64,000 bases of DNA from Aeromonas lusitana (GCF_002812985.1 NZ_PGCP01000005.1:1-64000), one strand, 5' to 3'. Numbered from the stretch's first letter, positions 27,183 through 36,492 are shown. The notes: a model not told the origin generated them from the sequence alone. A program made the numbers and translations.

Positions 27183-28695
27183 AACCCTCAAGCAACGACT
27201 GCGTCTGGCCGCCCTGCTCGGCATCGGCCTGCTGATCGCGCTGACCGTCCTCAACCTGATGCAGGCGGCCACGGGCCTTCGCAAGGACAGCGAGCGCAGC
27301 CTGCGCCATGCCGAGGCCATGATCGACGCCGCCATCGATGACAGTCAGGCCCTGATCGAAGCGGCCCGCCCCCTGGTCGGGCGCGCCTGCAAGGAGAACA
27401 CGCTGGCGCTGCGGGATCTCACCATCGCCTCCCCCTACGCCCGGGCGCTCTATGTGCTGGAGGGCAACCGCCTGCTCTGCACCACTCTGCACAGGCCCAT
27501 ACAGGCGCAGAACCTGCCAGACTACCTCCTCGGCAAGCAGGACCTGATCCTGGCGAGCCACAGCCCCATCACGGGCCAGACCGCCATCCTCTATCGCAAG
27601 CAGCTCGGCAAGCGCACCCTCTTGGCCGAACTGGACGGCTTTCACATCTTCGGCGCCCTGCAAGCCGTCATGGGGGAGGAGAACCTCTTCTTCATCCTGG
27701 GAGACAGGGCGCTCGACGGCCATGGCATGACCCTCTCTGCCGCCCCCTTGCTGCAAGACGAGCACAAGCTGTTGTCCAGCTCCCCTGAGGGGCATCCCTA
27801 TCGGCTGGTGGCCCTCAACGGTTTGCCACAGATCCTGGCCTTCGCCTGGGATTACAACCGGGACACCCTGCTCGCCACCCCCGTGCTGGCGCTGCTGCTG
27901 GGGCTGCTCACCTTTCATCTGAGCGGCCGGGGCGGCTCACCGCGCCGCGAGCTGGCCCGCGCCCTGGCGGCCCGTGAGTTCATCCCCTATATGCAACCCG
28001 TCATGAACAGCCAGGGCGCCCTGTGTGGCTTCGAGGTGCTGATGCGCTGGCGCCATCCGGAGCAGGGCATGATAGCCCCCGGCAACTTCATCCCGCTGGC
28101 GGAAGAGTGCGGCTACATAGTGCCCATGACCCGTCAGCTGATGGAGCAGACCCTGGACTACCTGCTCAAGGTGGCCGACCGGCTGCCACCCGGCTTTCAC
28201 GTGGCCATCAATGTCTGTGCCCAGCACTTCAAAAATGAGGATATCGTTGCCGAGTGTCGCGCCTTCCTGACGGCCCTCGCGGGCCACGACATCCGGCTGG
28301 TGCTGGAGCTCACCGAGCGGGAGATGCTCGATGGGGATGCCCGGACCCTGAGCATCTTCGATGCCCTGGATGAGATTGGGGTGCTGGTAGCCATCGATGA
28401 CTTCGGCACGGGTCACTCCAGCCTCTCTTATCTGCAAAAGTTCCATGTGGACATCATCAAGATCGATCGCAGCTTCATCAAGGGCATTCAGGAGGAGGGA
28501 CCCTCTCGCCTCATCGTCGAGAACATATTGGATCTCGCCCGCAGGATGGAGGTGGCGCTGGTGGCCGAGGGGGTGGAGACCGCGGCCCAGGTGGAGATGG
28601 TGCGCCGCTATGACATCGATTTTCAGCAGGGCTTCTACTTCGCCAAACCCCTGCCGCCGGCCGAGTTCAGCCAGCACTTTCTGCCCCAGACCTGA
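27172..28695 (+). CDS. CSS-motif EAL phosphodiesterase (c-di-GMP hydrolase)
   Basis: The product degrades cyclic di-GMP. The ATG at 27172 lies inside the 3' end of the cyclase gene, giving about 507 residues: a membrane helix (10-30), a periplasmic CSS-type redox domain with two cysteines (RACKE and LLCTT), a second membrane helix near 230-250, and an EAL domain. Catalytic residues are present: FEVLMRWRHP (EAL variant EVL), AINVCAQHF, LTERE, the loop-6 IDDFGTGHSSL, IKIDRSF and VAEGVET. CSS-EAL enzymes are regulated by periplasmic thiol state. Co-translation with a cyclase makes the pair a self-contained c-di-GMP module. Confidence 0.9.
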   Translation: MPTETLKQRLRLAALLGIGLLIALTVLNLMQAATGLRKDSERSLRHAEAMIDAAIDDSQALIEAARPLVGRACKENTLALRDLTIASPYARALYVLEGNRLLCTTLHRPIQAQNLPDYLLGKQDLILASHSPITGQTAILYRKQLGKRTLLAELDGFHIFGALQAVMGEENLFFILGDRALDGHGMTLSAAPLLQDEHKLLSSSPEGHPYRLVALNGLPQILAFAWDYNRDTLLATPVLALLLGLLTFHLSGRGGSPRRELARALAAREFIPYMQPVMNSQGALCGFEVLMRWRHPEQGMIAPGNFIPLAEECGYIVPMTRQLMEQTLDYLLKVADRLPPGFHVAINVCAQHFKNEDIVAECRAFLTALAGHDIRLVLELTEREMLDGDARTLSIFDALDEIGVLVAIDDFGTGHSSLSYLQKFHVDIIKIDRSFIKGIQEEGPSRLIVENILDLARRMEVALVAEGVETAAQVEMVRRYDIDFQQGFYFAKPLPPAEFSQHFLPQT

Positions 28696-28728
28696 TCCCC
28701 CTCTTCACTCGCCCCCAGAGAGGAGAAT

Positions 28729-29637
28729 TCACCCCTCACAGGGGGCGACGGGCAGCCAGTACTCCATGCGGGCATCCGCCTGCGCCCCGTTGAAGTGGGG
28801 GCCGTAGCGCTCCAGCTCGAAGCCATCCAGCCCCCGATAATGGGAGCCGGGCAGCCAGTGCAGGATGAACCAGTTGAGGGTCTCTGCCAGTTGATGGATG
28901 GGGCCCACGTGGGTGAGCACCGCATACTCCTGGGGCGGGACGGCCAGTCGGGCGAGTCCGGCGGGCAAGATGGCGCCTTCCGTCGCCGCCACCCCGGCCC
29001 AATAGGGCAGCGCCTCCCCCGCCGCCGACACCTCTACCACTCCCAGCAGCTCGCTGGTCACCGGCAGGCCTGCCGCCTGGGCCGCGCGCCAGATGGCGGG
29101 AACCGTCTGGTGGAAATCGGGTTCCTCTGCAAACAGCCCCCGGATCTCCCCCCTGACCCCATGCAGCACGAAGCCGGGTCGGCTCTCGACCCTCAGTTGC
29201 ACCCATTTCGAGGCGCAGGCCTGGGGCGTCTGGGCACGCACCAGCGGCATGGCGAGGCCCAGCCGCTGTCCCCGTTTGCGATAGGCAAGGGGCGAGCAGC
29301 CAAAGTGCTGCTTGAAGGCGCGGCTGAAGCTCACCTCCGAGCCAAAGCCATAGCAGAGCGCCAGATCCAGCACCCGCTCCCGCCCCGAGAGCAGCGCCTC
29401 TGCCGCCTGACTCAGCTTCAACTCGCGCACATAGTGGGCCACCGTCAGCCCGGTCTCGTGCTGGAACACCCGTTGCAACTGCCAGCGCGACCAGCAGCTC
29501 TGCTCCGCCAGCTGCTCCAGGGAGAGGGGCTCATCCAGATGGGTATGGATGTAGTCGAGCACCCGCTCGATGCGGGTGAACTGGGGGCGAGCCGCCGGCA
29601 CCGGGCCGGGCTCGGGGAGGAATAGGGATGCGGTCAT
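28729..29637 (-). CDS. AraC family regulator with GyrI-like effector domain
   Basis: The 302-residue product has an N-terminal pair of AraC helix-turn-helices (about 20-120; RIERVLDYIHTHLDEPLSLE, and CYGFGSEVSFSRAFKQHFGC) and a C-terminal GyrI-like small-molecule domain (about 145-300), the architecture of Rob, SoxS-related and multidrug-responsive regulators. The GyrI part ends with the usual hydrophobic MEYWLPV. Ligand and targets are unknown; no divergent partner with an obvious link is present, as the neighbouring reductase lies 240 bases away. Confidence 0.87.
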   Translation of the reverse strand: MTASLFLPEPGPVPAARPQFTRIERVLDYIHTHLDEPLSLEQLAEQSCWSRWQLQRVFQHETGLTVAHYVRELKLSQAAEALLSGRERVLDLALCYGFGSEVSFSRAFKQHFGCSPLAYRKRGQRLGLAMPLVRAQTPQACASKWVQLRVESRPGFVLHGVRGEIRGLFAEEPDFHQTVPAIWRAAQAAGLPVTSELLGVVEVSAAGEALPYWAGVAATEGAILPAGLARLAVPPQEYAVLTHVGPIHQLAETLNWFILHWLPGSHYRGLDGFELERYGPHFNGAQADARMEYWLPVAPCEG

Positions 29638-29877
29638 GATGGGATCTCTGCCTGCGAAGGTTCAGCCTCCGTTCAGGGAGTGCACATTTAACATGGCCGC
29701 CGCCCCGGCGGCAAGGGTCCAGGCGGCGCTATCTCCCTGCGGCGCAAGGTCAGGGCCCGCTCCTTGTCACAAAAGTGACGCCTCTCTCTGCCAGATTGTT
29801 TGAAAACAGATCTATCAATTGGTCGGCAAACACCATAAGGTCTTCATTCGAACCCAAATATTGCAGGGAGTGCAACC

Positions 29878-30618
29878 ATGAAGAGAATCGCCTTGATCAC
29901 CGGAGCCCGCGGCGGCATCGGCTCCGCCATCACCACGGCCCTGCTGGCGCAGGACTATCGCATCATCGCCACCCACTCCAGCGCCAACGCGGCGGCCGCC
30001 CACGACTGGTACGAGGCGCAAGGCTATCACCCCGAGCGGGTGCGGCTGCTGGCGCTGGACGTGGCCGACACCGCCATGTGCCGCGAGACCCTGGGCCAGC
30101 TGCTGCGTGAGGAGGGCCGCATCGACGTGCTGGTCAACAACGCCGGCATCACCCGGGATGGCGCCTTCAAGCGCATGGCCCCCGAGCAGTGGTTCGAGGT
30201 GATCCACACCAACCTGTGCAGCCTCTACAACGTGACCCAGCCGCTGTTCGACGCCATGTGCGAGCAGCGCGATGCCCGCATCATCAACATCTCCTCGGTC
30301 AACGGCCAGAAGGGCCAATTCGGCCAGGTCAACTACTCGGCGGCCAAGGCGGGCATGCTGGGCTTCACCAAGGCGCTGGCGGCGGAGGGGGCGCGCTTCG
30401 GGGTCACGGTCAACGCCATCGCCCCCGGCTACACCGCCACCCCCATGGTGGAGGCGATCCGTACCGACATCCTCGACAGCATCAAGGCGGACATCCCCAT
30501 GCGCCGTCTCGCCAAGCCGGAGGAGATAGCCGCCGCCGTGGTCTTCCTCGCCAGCGAAGCGGGGGCCTATATCACGGGAGAGACGCTGGCCATCAACGGC
30601 GGTCTCTACATGAAGTAG
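29878..30618 (+). CDS. phaB: Acetoacetyl-CoA reductase-type short-chain dehydrogenase
   Basis: The 246-residue SDR has TGARGGIG (cofactor loop), NNAG, catalytic Ser in INISSVNG, and YSAAK, followed by the PhaB/FabG-like AIAPGYTATPM. The QKGQFGQVNYSAAKAGMLGF stretch is characteristic of PhaB, which makes (R)-3-hydroxybutyryl-CoA for polyhydroxyalkanoate synthesis. No pha synthase or phasin gene is adjacent, so the pathway assignment is by similarity only; FabG-like activity is the alternative. CAGGGAG precedes the ATG. Confidence 0.82.
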   Translation: MKRIALITGARGGIGSAITTALLAQDYRIIATHSSANAAAAHDWYEAQGYHPERVRLLALDVADTAMCRETLGQLLREEGRIDVLVNNAGITRDGAFKRMAPEQWFEVIHTNLCSLYNVTQPLFDAMCEQRDARIINISSVNGQKGQFGQVNYSAAKAGMLGFTKALAAEGARFGVTVNAIAPGYTATPMVEAIRTDILDSIKADIPMRRLAKPEEIAAAVVFLASEAGAYITGETLAINGGLYMK

Positions 30619-30694
30619 CCCCGCCATGCCCGGGCGGCTCGGCGCCCTTCCCCCAGCGGGTTGCCGGGCCGCCCTTTGCCACCTGGCCGCCTGT

Positions 30695-31603
30695 CTAGAG
30701 CGAATGGGCAGCGCCCGCCCCCTGGGGCTCGTCGAAGTGACGGCGCAGGGCGGCGATCACCCGCCGCACCTTCTCCGGGATCTCCCGCTGGGGGGTGATG
30801 GCATGTATCTCCATGGGGGGCACCCGAAAGCCCGGCAACAGCTCCAGCAGTTGGCCAGAGGCGAGATCCTCGGCTATCTCCCCCTCAGGTTGCAGCGAGA
30901 TCCCCTGCCCCGCCAGGGTGAACTGGCGAAGCGGCAGCACGTTGTTGCACAGTACCCTGGGCTTGGGTCTCACCTTGTGGCCCTGCCCCTTCTCATCGAG
31001 CAGCATCAGGCCACCGCCGAGCAGGTCCGACGCCAGCCAGTCATGGGCCAGCAGATCCTCCGGGGTGCGCGGTGTGCCCTTGCGGGCGAGATAGGCAGGT
31101 GAGGCGCAGAGCAGCATGCGGGTCTGCCCCAGCCGACGCGCCACCAGGCTGGAATCGGACAGGGTGCCGACCCGCAGCGCCACGTCGATGCGCTCGGCAA
31201 TGAGATCCCGCTTGCCATCGTCGGCGATGATCTGGATGCAGAGGCCAGGGTGGGCCTGCAGCAGCGGCGACAGCGCCCGTGCCAGGGGCTGGCCGGCCAT
31301 ACCCACCGGTGCCGTGATCCGCACCTCGCCGAGCAGGCTGTCGCGTACCTCGGACAGGCGCAGCTCGGTTTGATTGAGGGTCTGTTGCAGGGCCTGGCAG
31401 CCCTGCCACACCACCTCCCCCGCCTCGGTCAGGTTGAGACGGCGGGTGGAGCGGTGCAGCAGGGTGAGGCCGAGCAGGGCCTCCAGCTGACTGATGTGCT
31501 GGCTGACGGCGGAGGGGGTCATGCCGAGGGCCTTGGCGGCCCCGGTCATGGTGCCCGCCTCCACCACGGCGGCGAAGATGGCGTAGCGTCTTAGCTGATC
31601 CAT
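30695..31603 (-). CDS. LysR family transcriptional regulator
   Basis: A 302-residue LysR protein: helix-turn-helix at 3-60 (FAAVVEAGTMTGAAKALGMT, PSAVSQHISQLEALLG) and a periplasmic-binding-like effector domain from about 88, of the CrgA/DmlR subgroup that commonly senses redox or aromatic compounds. It is divergent, with 100 bases between starts, from an NAD(P)-binding reductase, the classic layout of a LysR regulator and its target. Direct repeats in the interval are candidate sites. Confidence 0.88.
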   Translation of the reverse strand: MDQLRRYAIFAAVVEAGTMTGAAKALGMTPSAVSQHISQLEALLGLTLLHRSTRRLNLTEAGEVVWQGCQALQQTLNQTELRLSEVRDSLLGEVRITAPVGMAGQPLARALSPLLQAHPGLCIQIIADDGKRDLIAERIDVALRVGTLSDSSLVARRLGQTRMLLCASPAYLARKGTPRTPEDLLAHDWLASDLLGGGLMLLDEKGQGHKVRPKPRVLCNNVLPLRQFTLAGQGISLQPEGEIAEDLASGQLLELLPGFRVPPMEIHAITPQREIPEKVRRVIAALRRHFDEPQGAGAAHSL

Positions 31604-31653
31604 TATTAAATCCAGCTTACAAGTGAATGCATTTTATAGTGGATTATTAAATC
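31602..31653. promoter_or_regulatory. Two direct repeats ATTATTAAATC in the LysR-reductase interval
   Basis: The 11-base word occurs at 31602-31612 and 31643-31653, 41 bases apart, about four helical turns, so both face the same side of DNA. The first overlaps the LysR start codon. They are plausible binding sites for the LysR protein, allowing autorepression and activation of the reductase. Confidence 0.45.
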
Positions 31654-31703
31654 ACATCCGGGGGCGTAGGATGACCCCATTCCAACAGTGAAGGAGAATC
31701 CCC

Positions 31704-32342
31704 ATGAAAATTGCCCTGATCGGTGCCAGCGGTTTTGTCGGCGCAGCCATCCTCAACGAAGCCATCGACCGTGGCCACAGCGTCACCGCCCTGGTACGCG
31801 ATGTGAGCAAGATAGCGCCCCATCCCCGGGTCCACGCCGTGGCGGTGGACGCCCAGGATCCCAAGGCCCTGGCCGAGGCGCTCAAGGGACACGATCGGGT
31901 GATCAGTGCCTACAACCCGGGCTGGAGCGTGCCGGATATCTACGAGCAGTACCTCAAGGGCGCCAGCGCCATCGTCAGCGCGGCCGTGGCGGCGAACAGT
32001 TGGCTGCTGGTCATCGGCGGTGCCGGCAGTCTGGAGATTGCCCCCGGCGTGCAACTGGTGGATACCCCTGACTTCCCGGCCGAGTGGAAGCAAGGGGCGC
32101 TGGCCGCCCGCGACGGCCTCACGGCGCTGCGCCGTGAAACCCGCCTCGACTGGCGCTTTGTCTCCCCCCCTGTGTTCCTCGAACCCGGCGAGAAACGCGG
32201 CGGCTACCAGCTCGGCGGCGATCAGGTGCTGTTTAGCGGCGACAAGCCCGCCGGCATCACGGTCGGCGATCTGGCCGATGGGGTGATGAACGAGGTGGAG
32301 CAACCGGCTCACCTGCGCCAGCGCTTCACCCTGGGCTACTGA
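31704..32342 (+). CDS. NAD(P)-binding epimerase/reductase (NmrA/YwnB-like)
   Basis: The 212-residue product has an N-terminal Rossmann loop IALIGASGFVGAAI and the fold of small atypical SDRs of the YwnB/NmrA type, without a canonical YxxxK. Such proteins act as NAD(P)H sensors or as flavin/quinone reductases. GAAGGAG lies seven to eight bases before the ATG. Divergence from a LysR regulator suggests it is a regulated stress or redox function; the substrate is unknown. Confidence 0.8.
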   Translation: MKIALIGASGFVGAAILNEAIDRGHSVTALVRDVSKIAPHPRVHAVAVDAQDPKALAEALKGHDRVISAYNPGWSVPDIYEQYLKGASAIVSAAVAANSWLLVIGGAGSLEIAPGVQLVDTPDFPAEWKQGALAARDGLTALRRETRLDWRFVSPPVFLEPGEKRGGYQLGGDQVLFSGDKPAGITVGDLADGVMNEVEQPAHLRQRFTLGY

Positions 32343-32396
32343 TCTTCCCAGGCCCCTGACGCCACGTCCGAGGGCAGCTAGAAACACCATAGAAAC

Positions 32397-32429
32397 GAGG
32401 GGGGCTAATGCCTCCCTCCTTGTTTTTCT
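32397..32429 (+). terminator. Terminator after the NAD(P)-binding reductase
   Basis: GAGGGGGGC-TAAT-GCCTCCCTC followed by CTTGTTTTT. One G-T pair in a nine-base stem. The rest of the interval to 32739 is AT-rich around 32560-32630 and probably holds the promoter of the next gene; nothing else is visible. Confidence 0.7.
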
Positions 32430-32739
32430 TATCCAACAGCAGGTTTATCTGCCTGCCTCGCCCCTGTCAGCCAAAGCATCTGGCGCCAGCCTCTCAGAAG
32501 GACAAAGCCGCGCCCATCCTGGCCTCGAGGCCGTTCAAGCCACCCCTCCCGAACATAAAACGAATTCCATTTCGATTTTTGTATATAACTAAGAATAATT
32601 CGTTGTTTTGCCGTTATAACTTCGAACCTTAGTATCACCTCAAGCCAGTGGCTTACCGCTCGAGTTCGGCCCCAGGCCACCGGCGGCGCACCACTAAAAC
32701 GGACAAGACGCCCGGATCTGACCGCGTGAGGAGATGCAC

Positions 32740-33789
32740 ATGGAAAACGTATCACTGCCCATCATCGATTTTGCCGCCCTGAGTGGCGCCCCTGAGGCTC
32801 GTCGCCAGATGCTGGCAAGGCTCGGCCAGGCGGCGCGGGAGGTGGGTTTCTTCTATCTGACCGGCCATGGCCTGAGCGAGGCCGATCAGAAAGCAACCCT
32901 GGGGCTGGCGGCGCGCTTCTTCGCCCTGCCGGAGCAGGAGAAGCGGTCGGTGCAGATGGTGCACTCCCCTCATTTTCGCGGTTACAACCAGGTGGGGGCC
33001 GAGCTGACCCGCGCCAGACCGGACAGGCGCGAGCAGTTTGACATCATGGGCGAGGAGACGGCGATCGGCGCATATGCGCTGCACCAGCCCTGGCAGCGAC
33101 TGACCGGCCCCAACCAGTGGCCCGCCGCCCTGCCGGAGATGAAGACACATTTATTAGATTGGCAGGAGCGCCTGACCGACATCACCCTGGGCCTGCTCTC
33201 GGCCTTCGCCGAGGTGCTGGAGCAGCCGGCGGACGTGTTCGATGCCAGCATCCGCGGCGCCCCCTATCAGCACATGAAGCTGATCCACTACCCGGGCCGG
33301 GAAGCGGGCAGCAGTGACCAGGGGGTCGGCGCCCACAAGGATCCGGGCTACCTGACCCTGGTGATGCAAGACAATCAATCCGGCCTGGAAGTGGAGACGG
33401 CAAATGGCTGGATCTCGGCGCCGCCCCTGGCGGGGGCCCTGGTGGTCAACATAGGCGAGCTGCTGGAGCTGGCCTCCAACGGCTATCTCAAGGCGACCCT
33501 GCACCGGGTGGTGAGCCCGCCCCCCGGCGTCTCGCGCCTCTCCTGCGCCTTCTTTATGGCGGCAAGGCTGGACGCCACAGTGCCGCTGCTGTCCCTTTCA
33601 CCTGAGCTGGCCGCCCAGGCGCAGGGGCCGGAGAGCGATCCCACCAACCCGCTCTTCTATCAGGTGGGGGAGAACGTGCTCAAGGGCCGGCTGCGCTCCC
33701 ACCCGGACGTGGCAGCGCGCCACTATGGGCAGCCTGATGGCGCGGCTCAGGGGATACGGGACAAGGCGCAAGAGCCTATACCAGCCTGA
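32740..33789 (+). CDS. 2-oxoglutarate/Fe(II) oxygenase, isopenicillin N synthase family
   Basis: The 349-residue product has the IPNS-type N-terminus (LPIIDFAAL, GFFYLTGHGLSEAD) and a C-terminal Fe(II) double-stranded beta-helix: the HxD pair in VGAHKDPGYLTL, distal His in LHRVVSP, and the 2OG-binding R-x-S in SRLSCAFF. Family members oxidise small molecules; no substrate can be assigned. The ATG at 32740 is six bases from GAGGAG, whereas the one at 32734 directly abuts it. It is followed, 170 bases later on the same strand, by a trans-sulfuration PLP enzyme, so a link to sulfur amino acid metabolism is possible. Confidence 0.85.
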   Translation: MENVSLPIIDFAALSGAPEARRQMLARLGQAAREVGFFYLTGHGLSEADQKATLGLAARFFALPEQEKRSVQMVHSPHFRGYNQVGAELTRARPDRREQFDIMGEETAIGAYALHQPWQRLTGPNQWPAALPEMKTHLLDWQERLTDITLGLLSAFAEVLEQPADVFDASIRGAPYQHMKLIHYPGREAGSSDQGVGAHKDPGYLTLVMQDNQSGLEVETANGWISAPPLAGALVVNIGELLELASNGYLKATLHRVVSPPPGVSRLSCAFFMAARLDATVPLLSLSPELAAQAQGPESDPTNPLFYQVGENVLKGRLRSHPDVAARHYGQPDGAAQGIRDKAQEPIPA

Positions 33790-33958
33790 TGAAGAGAAGT
33801 GCCAAAATAGAGGCACAGACACGCATTTAAGTAGGGCGCCATCGGGGCGCCCTTGCGGCTCGACCAGCGGCCACAGGCAAACCCGAACACCTGTGCCGAG
33901 CCAATCATTATCCAACACAGAACAAGCGCGCCAGCACCCTGGCGTGACGGAGAAAACA

Positions 33959-35122
33959 ATGAAATTCAAGACCATGAGCGTGCACAGCGGCCAGCGTATC
34001 GATCCCCAGACCGGCGCCCTCACCACTCCCCTCTACCAGAGCAGCACCTTCAGCTACTTCAATGCCCAGGCGGGCAAGGAGCGCTTCGCAGGCCAGGCTC
34101 CCGGTTTTATCTACAGCCGCTTTGGCAACCCCACCACGGCGGAGCTTGAGCAGAAACTGGCTGCGCTGGAGGGGGCCGACGAGGCGCTGGTGGTGGCGAG
34201 CGGCATGGCAGCGGTGAGCGCCATCATGTATGCCCTGGCGGACAGCGGTGACGAGGTGGCCTACATAGGCCCGCTCTACGGCGGCACAGATGCCTTCTTG
34301 AAGCAGACCTTCAGCCGCGCCGGCATCCGGGTCACCGCCTATGAGAGCGATCAGGATCTGTTGGCCAACATCAGTCCCGCCACCAAGGTGGTGCTGTTCG
34401 AGACGCTGACCAACCCCACCCTCAAGGTGGTGGATCCGCGCATCGTCGTGCAGGCGGCCCGCAAGGTGGGCGCCATCAGCGTCTGTGACAACACCTTCCT
34501 CACCCCCTATCTGCTGCGCCCGCTGGAGCTTGGCATCGATATCGTGATGCACAGCGGCACCAAGTATCTCGGTGGTCACGGCGACATCATCGCCGGTGTG
34601 GTGGCCGGCTCCCACGCCCTGATGAAGTCCATCCGCACCGTGGCACTCAAGCACATCGGCTCCCCCATAGGCCCGCAAGAGGCCTATCTGCTGCAACGCG
34701 GGGTCAAGACCCTGCCCCTGCGCATGGATGCCCATCTGCACAATGCCCAGAAGGTGGCCGACTTCCTGGCCGCTCACCCGGCGGTGAAGAAGGTGATCTA
34801 CCCGGGGCTCGCGAGCCACCCGGGCCACGACGCCCTCGGCGCCTTCGCCAGCGGCTTTGGCGGCATGGTGAGCATAGAGCTGGAAGGGGGCTTTGCCCGT
34901 TGCGCCACCCTGCTCGACAACCTGCAACTGTTCGTGCAGGCGGTGAGCCTCGGGGATCTCGAGAGTCTGGCCTGCCATCCGGCCAGCACCACCCACGCCG
35001 CCATGGACGAGGCGAGCCGGCTCGCCGCCGGAGTGAATGACGACCTCATTCGCTTCAGCATCGGGGTGGAAGATGCCGACGATCTCATCGCCGATCTGGC
35101 GGCGGCGCTGGCGCTGATCTGA
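33959..35122 (+). CDS. Trans-sulfuration PLP enzyme (cystathionine gamma-synthase/lyase family)
   Basis: The 387-residue fold-type I enzyme carries the pyridoxal lysine in MHSGTKYLGGHGDI, the phosphate-binding ASGMAAVSA loop, YSRFGNPT, and the C-terminal SLGDLESLACHPASTTHA. It is close to methionine gamma-lyase, but where MegL enzymes have LYGCT, with a catalytically important Cys, this protein has LYGGT. Activity could therefore be cystathionine gamma-lyase, gamma-synthase or O-acetylhomoserine sulfhydrylase. The start at 33959 is chosen because it begins the conserved core; the frame is open upstream to 33725, inside the previous gene. A GC-rich hairpin lies in its leader at 33834-33852. 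Confidence 0.87.
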   Translation: MKFKTMSVHSGQRIDPQTGALTTPLYQSSTFSYFNAQAGKERFAGQAPGFIYSRFGNPTTAELEQKLAALEGADEALVVASGMAAVSAIMYALADSGDEVAYIGPLYGGTDAFLKQTFSRAGIRVTAYESDQDLLANISPATKVVLFETLTNPTLKVVDPRIVVQAARKVGAISVCDNTFLTPYLLRPLELGIDIVMHSGTKYLGGHGDIIAGVVAGSHALMKSIRTVALKHIGSPIGPQEAYLLQRGVKTLPLRMDAHLHNAQKVADFLAAHPAVKKVIYPGLASHPGHDALGAFASGFGGMVSIELEGGFARCATLLDNLQLFVQAVSLGDLESLACHPASTTHAAMDEASRLAAGVNDDLIRFSIGVEDADDLIADLAAALALI

Positions 35123-35200
35123 CCTTGAGTGCCTTGCCAAAGCCGTCCTCGACGGAGGTCAAAGACAAGGCGGCTATAAAACGCAAAAGGCGCAGAAAAC

Positions 35201-35232
35201 AAAAAGGGAAGGCTTAGCCTTCCCTTTTTTAT
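35201..35232 (+). terminator. Terminator after the PLP enzyme gene
   Basis: AAAAAGGGAAGGC-TTA-GCCTTCCCTTTTTT, a perfect stem with T-run. Confidence 0.92.
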
Positions 35233-35355
35233 ACCGAAAAATTCGACTTTTACGTGACAACACACCACACAACAACACTTAAGTAGCATAAAGCGTTGCT
35301 ACTAGATACCTGATGAGAATGGGTCGGCCCTCGGACTCCCCTTCCCCGACCTGGC

Positions 35356-36213
35356 TCAAGCGTCGTGATAGTCCTGGCAAGCGCTCAGGGTGTTCTCCAT
35401 CAGGCTGGCCACCGTCATGGGGCCCACACCACCGGGCACCGGCGTGATAAAGGCCGCATGGCTGCGCGCCGTTTCAAACTCCACGTCTCCGACCAAAGAG
35501 CCGTCGGCCAGGCGGTTGATGCCCACATCGATCACCAGAGCGCCGGGCTTGACCCACTCCCCCGGGATGAAGTTCGGCTTGCCCACCGCCACCACCAATA
35601 GATCGGCGCGGCGCACCTGGGCCTCCAGATCCTGGGTGAAGCGATGGCAAGTGGTGGTGGTGCAACCCGCCAGCAGCAGCTCCAGGGTCATGGGGCGGCC
35701 CACGATATTGGAGGCACCGACCACCACAGCATGCAGGCCGTGGGTCTTGACCCCGGTCGCCTCGATCAGGGTCATGATGCCCTTGGGAGTGCAGGGGCGC
35801 AGGGCCGGGATGCGCTGGGCCAGGCGGCCCACGTTGTAGGGATGGAAGCCATCCACATCCTTGTCGGGACGAATGCGCTCGAGCAACTGGGTGGTGTCGC
35901 AGTGCGCCGGCAGGGGCAACTGCACCAGGATCCCGTCCACCTCGGCGTCCTCATTGAGCTTGTCGATCAGGGCCAGCAACTCTTCCTGGCTCGCATCGGC
36001 GCTCAAGTCATAGGAGCGGGAGACAAAGCCCACCTCTTCACAGGCACGACGCTTGCTGCCGACATAGACCTGGGAGGCCGGATCCATCCCCACCAGGATC
36101 ACCGCCAGTCCAGGGGCCCGTTTGCCCAACGCGACGCGCTGTTGGACCTGTGCGGCGACCTGGCTGCGAATCGTTTGCGCAACCTGTTTTCCATCAATGA
36201 TTTTGGCAGACAT
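35356..36213 (-). CDS. folD: Methylenetetrahydrofolate dehydrogenase/cyclohydrolase
   Basis: FolD interconverts 5,10-methylene-, methenyl- and 10-formyl-tetrahydrofolate using NADP. The 285-residue product has the family length and signatures: [14 protein letters not shown] with the catalytic Lys, QLPLPAHCD, the NADP loop [12 protein letters not shown], and GGVGPMTVA near the C-terminus. It is convergent with the PLP enzyme gene and divergent from the tRNA operon. Confidence 0.97.
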   Translation of the reverse strand: MSAKIIDGKQVAQTIRSQVAAQVQQRVALGKRAPGLAVILVGMDPASQVYVGSKRRACEEVGFVSRSYDLSADASQEELLALIDKLNEDAEVDGILVQLPLPAHCDTTQLLERIRPDKDVDGFHPYNVGRLAQRIPALRPCTPKGIMTLIEATGVKTHGLHAVVVGASNIVGRPMTLELLLAGCTTTTCHRFTQDLEAQVRRADLLVVAVGKPNFIPGEWVKPGALVIDVGINRLADGSLVGDVEFETARSHAAFITPVPGGVGPMTVASLMENTLSACQDYHDA

Positions 36214-36333
36214 CGTTCTTCACTCATCCTGTGTTCAACTGCGCGCATTGTCGCATTTTTTTGGCGCGGGTGTTAGCGGCTCTCGCCTGGCGGGCAATAA
36301 GTAGGCACTTGAATTTACTGGCGGAAAAAGTCA

Positions 36334-36363
36334 TTGACGCTGGCTTTCTCGCTTGGGTATTAT
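36334..36363 (+). promoter_or_regulatory. tRNA operon promoter with GC-rich discriminator
   Basis: TTGACG (36334-36339), 18 bases, TATTAT (36358-36363), then GCCCGCCCG. The GC-rich discriminator is typical of stringently controlled stable-RNA promoters. The first tRNA starts 53 bases later. Confidence 0.8.
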
Positions 36364-36415
36364 GCCCGCCCGTTGCCCAGTGGTGCCGTCATCGGTATGC
36401 TGGACAGTGAAATTT

Positions 36416-36492
<77 letters not shown>

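Noticed and set aside
33789..33830. 13-codon frame overlapping the stop of the 2OG oxygenase gene (MKRSAKIEAQTRI)
   Set aside because: Looked like an attenuation leader for the PLP enzyme, but it has no run of Met or Cys codons and no supporting ribosome site.
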